Program-made: the position numbers and the translations under genes
In this document: positions 52,771 to 64,000 of the stretch, piece by piece
Numbering within the stretch: the first letter of the stretch is position 1
Layout of the letters: each line of letters begins with the position of its first letter
NCBI GenBank assembly: GCA_963989245.1
Contig: OZ022348.1
Location: forward strand, 31,710,929-31,774,928
Source: Nansenia antarctica
Lineage: Eukaryota; Chordata; Actinopteri; Argentiniformes; Microstomatidae
Direction of reading: 5' to 3'
DNA: 64,000 bases
Notes under the pieces: model-generated
What the model saw: only the letters and a program-made list of their open reading frames with translations
Told to the model about the DNA's origin: nothing
Databases searched by the model: none

Positions 52771-54426
52771 TTCTACTCTCAGAAGTAGATAAATTAAGCA
52801 ATAATAACTATAGCAGCAGGAAGGCTTGAGACACAGTTACTAAGTATGACAGTATCACACATCCTGTTGTCGGGTCTTGAATTTCACCAGAAGTGACACC
52901 CACCCATACCAAGAATAATCTACGTACTATAGGAACGGAAGATATTACTCGGAAATTGTGGGTGCTTGCAGGTACTATTTATCAGTCATTTGTGGTAGCT
53001 AAAATATCCCATTGAACAATAAGAATGTAGATCATATAAAATAACTAATCAGCTATTTTAAAGAGCAACAGAACAGTATGGGCCCAATTCAATCAGTTTC
53101 TCAGTTTGAGTTTTGGTTTTGTATCAATATCCAATAGAAATGTGAGTTATTTGGTCTTTGTGAGATGGAAATTGTTGGTTGAGCTGTATAACTGTATGAT
53201 TGTCTTATTATTAAATTGTTATTATTGTCTTATTAAGACAAAACACATTTTTAATGGTTCATATTTGTTATTGAATTTCACATAGAGACATGTACACAAC
53301 AGGACATCAGAACAACTAGTGTCCGTGGGGAAGGTTATTGTCACAGGTAAGAATAGAAAACTAGTTTTGCACTTCCCTATATGTAGTACATTGTCCATAA
53401 ATAATAACAGAGCATGTTCTTTTTTCTTCTTTTTTTAAAACAAACTAACAAACAAAAAACAAAAACACAATAAATGTTGCACAATTAATGAGTCCAAATG
53501 CATGCAAGTTAAATAAAGTGTCCATACTACCATTGTGTTTTGTCTAAATGAGCAACGTTGGAAGGTAGGAAACACTACTTTCAACACCTCTCTGAAGATA
53601 TAATAGCGATAAATAAATCAATAAAGACAGCTCTACAGAGGTGTGTAAGAGTGCACACACTTTTCCTCATGCTGACAGACACCAATAGCAGACCCCAAAG
53701 GCAAACGCAAAGTCTAGAATCAATACTAGACATTGAGAGCTCTCATATGACTGCACAAATGATGTAACGGAACACACCTAACAAACCAGAAACACCTGTC
53801 AAGCCAACTGTCCCATCACTTTTGGGCACCTTGAAATAGGGGGAATATGCATAAAAGGTTTTGTCATTTCTGAATGTGGAAACCAATATGCACACAAATA
53901 AAGTAGATAATCTGTAACTTAACCGCATAATAGCTGTTTGATTTCAAATCCACAATTTTTGGAGTGTAGAGCCAAAAGAGAAACAAAATGCTTCACTATA
54001 CCGACGACATTGATGGAATACCCCCTGTTCTAACTGTTGTTTTTGTTTTGATTATTCAGCTTTTTCCCCTCAAACACAGTGTCCATCTTGTAGTGCATGT
54101 TAGGGTAGTTTCACCTGTTTAGAGAGGAAAATAGTTGCACAGACTCATTTTGACTGCCTTTTTTTATTTTTATCAATGTATGTGTTTCATAATCATCAAC
54201 ATATAACATGATATTAGACAGACATATGGGGTCAGGATTGATTTCCTTTGCATTTTAATGTTTCTGTTTGTTTCAACCCACAACAGCATAGACAGTTGTT
54301 GTATTTGTCACAGCCATTTGTTATGTTCACATTGAAAGTCCTCATTGAGAGCGTTTGATAATTCAGGATTAAAGTAAGTAAATGTTCACTCAACCGTTAC
54401 CTTATTCTGTAGTCATGTGCTGTTTA
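52771..54426. other. Intergenic sequence between the Ig gene and psmc4
   Basis: Mostly AT-rich without recognised repeats. One candidate exon on the minus strand is listed separately. Confidence 0.4.
53769..53928 (-). other. Possible signal-peptide exon of an unknown gene
   Basis: ATG at 53928 gives MRLSYRLSTLFVCILVST, a good signal-peptide shape, then about 30 residues with Gly every third position (GTVGLTGVSGLLG) and a GTGTGT donor-like word at about 53778. No further exon is identified. Could be chance. Confidence 0.2.
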
Positions 54427-54472
<46 letters not shown>

Positions 54473-54482
54473 TGTATTATTT

Positions 54483-54512
<30 letters not shown>
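54427..54512. repeat. (TTA)n microsatellite
   Basis: About 25 units with two TTTG interruptions, 240 bases upstream of the psmc4 ATG. Confidence 0.93.
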
Positions 54513-54514
<2 letters not shown>

Positions 54515-54727
54515 CCATCACTTATGCAGGACATTGTATGTGACTGTCTGTCTAACTGTCCGTTTGTCTAGTATAACTCCATCACTTTTGATTTGAGGGT
54601 GCATTCAGAAAACCCGAAGAAATGGAACAACATGATTACATTTTCTTATAATAAGAAGTCTATGAGGTAAGTTTATTGACGTTACAAAAAACTTCATTAC
54701 CCATGTCTCCCTGTACGTACTACGCGC

Positions 54728-54735
54728 TGACGTCA
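54728..54735 (+). promoter_or_regulatory. CRE-type site in the psmc4 promoter/5' UTR
   Basis: TGACGTCA, a full CRE palindrome, 14 bases before the ATG. A half site (tgacgtta) lies at about 54680. No TATA box, as expected for a housekeeping gene. Confidence 0.5.
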
Positions 54736-54749
54736 GTTAGGAATCCAAC

Positions 54750-59506
<4,757 letters not shown>

Positions 59507-59612
59507 GTGAGTCACACCGACACACACTGTTTGAATGTGTGTTTCAAACCCTTCTGATGACACAATCATCCTTTTGCTCCATCAACAAACATCAGAACAC
59601 TTTACCTTTCAC

Positions 59613-59872
59613 TATCAAAGATAGTTACTCTATAATTCCTAAATATATCATTTAATAAAGATAGTTACTCTCTTATTACTAAATATATTGTTTAATAAAG
59701 ATAGTTACTCTCTTATTACTAAATGTATCGTTTAATAAAGATAGTTACTCCATCATTACTAAATATATCGTTTAATAAAGATAGTTACTCTATCATTACT
59801 AAATATATTGTTTAATAAAGATAGTTACTCCATCATTACTAAATATATTGTTTAATAAAGATACTTACAAAC
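59613..59872. repeat. 40-bp minisatellite in psmc4 intron 5
   Basis: Seven units with exact 40-base spacing: atagttactc occurs at 59621, 59661, 59701, 59741, 59781 and 59821, with a variant at 59861. Unit core: aatatattgtttaataaag. Confidence 0.93.
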
Positions 59873-60849
59873 ATTTTTTTTTCCGCGTGCACGCGCATAA
59901 AACGCGCACTGGCGCTCAAAACAAAGACGTAATTTCACCAAAAACTATAGGGTGGCAACAATTATAATTTCTTAAATAGCGGTTAAGTCATTAAAGCCGA
60001 GCAGGTGATTTTATATAGAAGGTGATCAAATACCAATATATCCTACAGCTGCAGCGGAACATGCGGAACGCGCATTACACGCACACACACAGAAAGATCA
60101 ATACGAAGTAGGCCAACATGAGAGTACACGCACAAAACCGGCTAACGCTACTCATTAACTGTTTACACAAGTAAAATCACAGTGTGACAGTCAGATGGAG
60201 CATTCGGTAAACAACAACAGCAAGGTAATGCTATCAGTTGAGTTAAAGAAAACCAACCCCGCGCATATTGCTATGAATAGTTCGAAGCTAGGTGCTTGCA
60301 CGTTAGGTGCGAGAATGCTCGGTTAACCCATTAGCGGGAACATTATTTGTTTCACAAAATAGGCTGATTTAATTGACCATGAACATCAGAGACATACATT
60401 ACGAATGTTCATTTAAAATACTCTATACTGAGCACTGCAGGCACGTGCCGTGAGCTTTTACATTGGGTAAGCATAAGATATAGACAGTTTCAAGGAAATG
60501 CAATTGTTATGCCCTAGAACCCGCTAATAAACTGTAGTGTCACTTTGTGATCAGATTACCAAAAACAAAACAAAACAGTTGCCAGTTTCGACTATATCAG
60601 GGGTGCTCATTGTTAAATCTTTTTTGAACCAAGATCTTTTCAAGTAGCCAGCCTGCAGAAATCTAGTCCAGTTTCAACATCGCAAACGCACACATGCACA
60701 ACACAGACACACACCGTTTCCATCCTCCATAGTAAACTCACAACACACTTTCTTTTCACACTTTGTCACACAGGCACTTGACATCACATCACAAACCCTC
60801 CCTCTCTATCTCTCTCAAACACTTTTGGTCCAGAAGCATACCTGTCAAC
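59873..60849. other. psmc4 intron 5, nothing recognised
   Basis: No exon or repeat I can name. A run of gcgcgt-type words occurs at about 59883-59920. Confidence 0.4.
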
Positions 60850-60954
60850 TAGGGATGCACGATATGCATTTTTCCCAACCGATACCGATACCGATATTTA
60901 CCCGCTTCTCGTGGCCGATACCGATATTATTATTATTATTTTATTTTTTCTTTC

Positions 60955-61040
60955 CTAGCACCAGGGGAGCTCCCCCTCCCAAATTTCGTTGTTTGGTACC
61001 TGTACTATATCAATGACAATAAAGACCATTCAGATATCAT
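60955..61040 (+). mobile_element. LINE 3' end fragment
   Basis: Shares tcgttgtttggtacctgtac and caatgacaataaag with the tail of the LINE at 10427-11340. Confidence 0.65.
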
Positions 61041-61831
61041 TTCACAGTTGATAACCTGTAGTTCATGCACACCTGAAGGTAAGAAAGGCTATGTAGTGAG
61101 CAAAGATTGATGATTTAATATTCCATAGTGATCTCACCAAATCTAACTTACATCACTATTGTTAACACAACAAAGAGAACACTTCTGAGTCTTCAAATGT
61201 TCATTTATTATTTCCTCTAACAAACAGAATCTGTTATACAGTGCACAATGCTTTTTTTACCCAAGATCTGGCCTCCTTTTATGAAAACAAAAAAGGCTCA
61301 CCTAAGAGTAATTAGATCAAAAAAGTGTCAAAAATAAAGTGCACCTTGTGCATCAGTCAATACAAAAATAAAGTGCACCTTGTGCATCAGTCAATACAAA
61401 AATAAAGACTTTTAAAGAACCAAAAGTTGTATAGAACTTGTACAGAAACTAGTGCCAAATGGCTGCTTAGTCTGCAGATAAACAGAATGATACAAGGCAC
61501 ATAGTAGGCTACACTAGTATGCTTAATAAAGCAACTGAAAAGGGCTGGGCTATGCTACTTTTAGTGCATGAGGATGAGGTAGGTTGTGATAAAGCCCTTC
61601 AAACGTTTTGCATAAGAATTCAAAATAAATTGCACTGACATGGAAAAACTAAAAGTGAATGTTTTCCTTGTAAACAACTTGTCTTGTATAGCCTACATTC
61701 ACATTCTCACCTAAATAATAGACACGTTTTCCATTGGTGTTCCCTAATATACAAACTGAATACAATTCCTACCTCATAGAACCTTTGCAATGTAGGCCTA
61801 CCACTCTGAGGCTACTTTACACTATGCTAGC

Positions 61832-61968
61832 CTACTTTGAGGGCATCAGGTGAATATTTTTCTTCATAAAAAGAAGCATCTCTGCTAGGGATGGACGGTT
61901 TTTCGGTTAAACCGAAAACCGGGGTTTATAAAAATAGAAACGGTTTTTTATCAAAACCGTCAGAAACC

Positions 61969-62005
<37 letters not shown>

Positions 62006-63107
62006 ATAAAATAGAATAAGAATAAAACTGGAACATGTCACATGTTTGTCGTGTGTGAAAATAACAATGATACAGTCTGAATCTGCCGCGCAATGAGTGA
62101 GAGGTTTGGTCAGTTGTGAAGAATAACTGAGGATTAATATCTAATTGGGATTATATTTAAGGGTAACGAATCACTCTATGGGAAAGATAGTTGCCTTCAG
62201 TTATTGGTAGATAGGAAAGGTTTTTACAATTACTCGCTTACATTTAATAAGATAATTTTCGCTGCTCTCTGTAAAGCGCATTGGGTCACTTTTGTGAGAA
62301 ATGCGCTATAGAAATAAAATGTGATTTGATTTGATATCAATCAATCAATCAAACTTTATTTATGTTCTATAGCACAAATCATGCATTGAATGTAACTCCA
62401 AGTGCAGTATTTACTAAACCACAATATAATAAAACAAGAGCTATACGGATCAAGAGTGTTTGTGCACAGCGCCACTGTGTGTGAAGGCGCTACTGAAAGT
62501 GATGACAGAACGCATGTCTCAGAAGATACGCGGTCACTTAGTGACGCAAAGGTAGTTCTGTATTTATCTCTATCTGTATTAGTACATTTATTTTGAAAGC
62601 TCTATTTTGACAGCTCTACCATGGGCACTTTTATTTTGATGGGGCATTCTTTGTTGATTGACTTACGACAGTTCAGGACGAGTCAGTCTCGCAGCATGTG
62701 GTTTTTATGAAAAGCTTTAAGTATGTTCACTGCATAATTCTAAGTCTAATATTTCAGTGATTATTGAGCAGTATTCAAATATTTAAATACATTGAGCAGC
62801 AGCTGAAACTTTGTCTAAGAACCAAGATATTGAGAAAGCAGTTCATTCAATGAAGACGCTGTTCCAAGAGATGATCTTCCGTGCAGGCGTGCACCCTGGA
62901 TCAGCGGAGCTGGTGTGTTAAGTGTTCATGTGTTTTCATGTATGGTGTAGCTTACAAAAGTCTGCCTTTCCACTTATATTTGTGAAACTAAATAGCCTAA
63001 ATGTGTTGCGACTGTGCTTACGGTGTTTTAATGGTGTTCGACATGAGTGTATTGTAGCAGTAGGGCTCAATTATTTGAAATTGTCGCTCTTTTTTGTAAA
63101 AAAATGT

Positions 63108-63141
<34 letters not shown>

Positions 63142-64000
63142 GTATTTTTCGGTTAACCGGAAAACCGCGGTTTTACTCTCTGACGGTTTTTCGGTTTCAA
63201 TAATTGGAAACCGTCCATCCCTAATCTCTGCTCTCTCGCATCCGAGTCGGTTTCTTTTTTCATCGATCACATGAGAAGCTGCAGAAAATAAACGTTCGCT
63301 GTCGACGCTAGTGCAAGGGGCTGACAGGTACGCCCTTGCAAGCAGGGCCAGGGTCGGGAAACGGGATTTGTGCACCCGCTCCTTAGGTATATTCCACTGT
63401 CCAAACATGGTTTCAAAAGCGCCGCGGATGGCTGTCGCAGTATGCGAACCGGAGAACTCCTGCGCATGAAGCAGTGTCTTCTTCATATTGAAGTCCTCAT
63501 CCAGCCACTGGGCCGTTAAACTAAGCATACTGACTGGACTAACGTCAGAAGTCCATATGTCCGTGGTAAAACTTATCTGGCTTACGCTAGTATCGATCAG
63601 ACTATGGATGTGTGTGGCGACTGTATCACACAGAGCCGGCAGGCACACGTCTGCAAAATAGCGGCGACTTGGGAGTACATACCGGGGCTCTAAATGTGAA
63701 ATTAGCTGGCGAAATCCTTTATCTTCTACTACAGAGAAAGGCTGGTCGTCGAGGGCCATCAACTCCATTATTTTTTCATTGATGGCTTGAGCCTTTGAGC
63801 TGTCTCGAGTGAACTTCCTGCTGTTTTCAAATGCGTTTTCAATAGGCACCGCAGATTTTTTTTTCCGTGGCTGGGCTAACGTGTTCTGCTACGAGTGCTT
63901 GATATTCCTTCCATACAGCGTGCTTGCAATGGTGATTCTTCAGGTGACTTATTAGATTTGTTGTGTTGTAACTCTTTGCCCTTTGCCCTCCTCTCCGAAC
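61832..64000 (-). pseudogene. hAT transposase, broken (frameshift, internal deletion, nested insertion)
   Basis: On the minus strand: a BED-finger-like part near 63950-63880 (NTTNLISHLKNHHCKHAVW), a frameshift at a nine-base A run (about 63852-63860), then RNase-H-fold blocks (QISFTTDIWTSDVSPVSMLS), an abrupt join after GQWNIPKERVH to the C-terminal dimerisation block (LSAPCTSVDSERLFSAASHV). The central part, including later catalytic residues, is missing. The last residues are split by the nested element: the frame resumes beyond it as MLLFMKKNIHLMPSK and stops at 61832. Not functional. Confidence 0.8.
61886..63223. mobile_element. Non-autonomous hAT element nested in the hAT transposase
   Basis: Ends tagggatggacggtttttc and gaaaccgtccatcccta, with a perfect 8-bp duplication atctctgc (61878-61885 and 63224-63231). 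It contains long T runs, a LINE/SINE tail pair in opposite orientations at about 62270-62380, and no transposase. Confidence 0.85.

Larger units (their letters stand above)
60850..64000 (-). mobile_element. hAT transposon (ZBED-like), 3' end plus nested insertions
   Basis: The 3' terminal sequence tagggatgcacgatatgca at 60850 with repeated ccgataccgatat is a hAT-type end. The transposase reads on the minus strand from beyond the right edge. Nested inside are a LINE 3' fragment (about 60955-61040) and another hAT element (61886-63223). The 5' end is outside the window. Confidence 0.7.

Overview
The window is animal nuclear DNA from a ray-finned (teleost) fish. This rests on split genes with GT-AG introns, tRNA-derived SINEs, LINE 3' tails and TIR elements of the kinds common in fish, very dense CA/GA/CAGA microsatellites and minisatellites, and a class I (gamma/epsilon-like) endogenous retrovirus. 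The species cannot be fixed from the sequence alone.

Host genes, left to right. (1) A sodium-channel beta-subunit gene of scn1b type on the minus strand: exon 1 at 13769-13820, exon 2 at 5172-5338, exon 3 at 1593-1830. Its membrane-spanning 3' exons lie off the left edge. (2) A complete kinetochore gene, nuf2, on the minus strand, with 13 coding exons between 29102 and 20485 that join in frame to 444 codons. (3) A four-exon immunoglobulin-superfamily membrane protein on the minus strand (52770-50818, 272 codons). (4) The first five coding exons of the 26S proteasome ATPase gene psmc4 on the plus strand (54750-59506). The AAA+ core exons are off the right edge. These genes are functionally unrelated neighbours.

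Mobile DNA. A full-length retrovirus lies at 32801-45854. Its two 627-bp LTRs differ at only two positions, it has a 4-bp target duplication, and gag, pol and env are all open. A second domain between protease and reverse transcriptase carries two H-x-T-L motifs like those of 2H phosphoesterases. Other elements include two inverted hAT copies with perfect 8-bp duplications (16193-17345 and 18805-20160), a hAT transposase gene interrupted by a second hAT element (60850-64000), 5'-truncated LINEs (10427-11340 and 47650-49747), a Ty3/Gypsy RT scrap, a THAP-containing TIR element, a Tc1-like end, several MITE-like inverted repeats and many SINEs.

Tandem repeats. Each of many introns carries its own minisatellite. 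In nuf2 three of them directly abut splice sites, and their units look like copies of the splice signal itself. One array stays in frame with the upstream exon. This pattern and the 2H-like retroviral domain are the two observations most worth following up.
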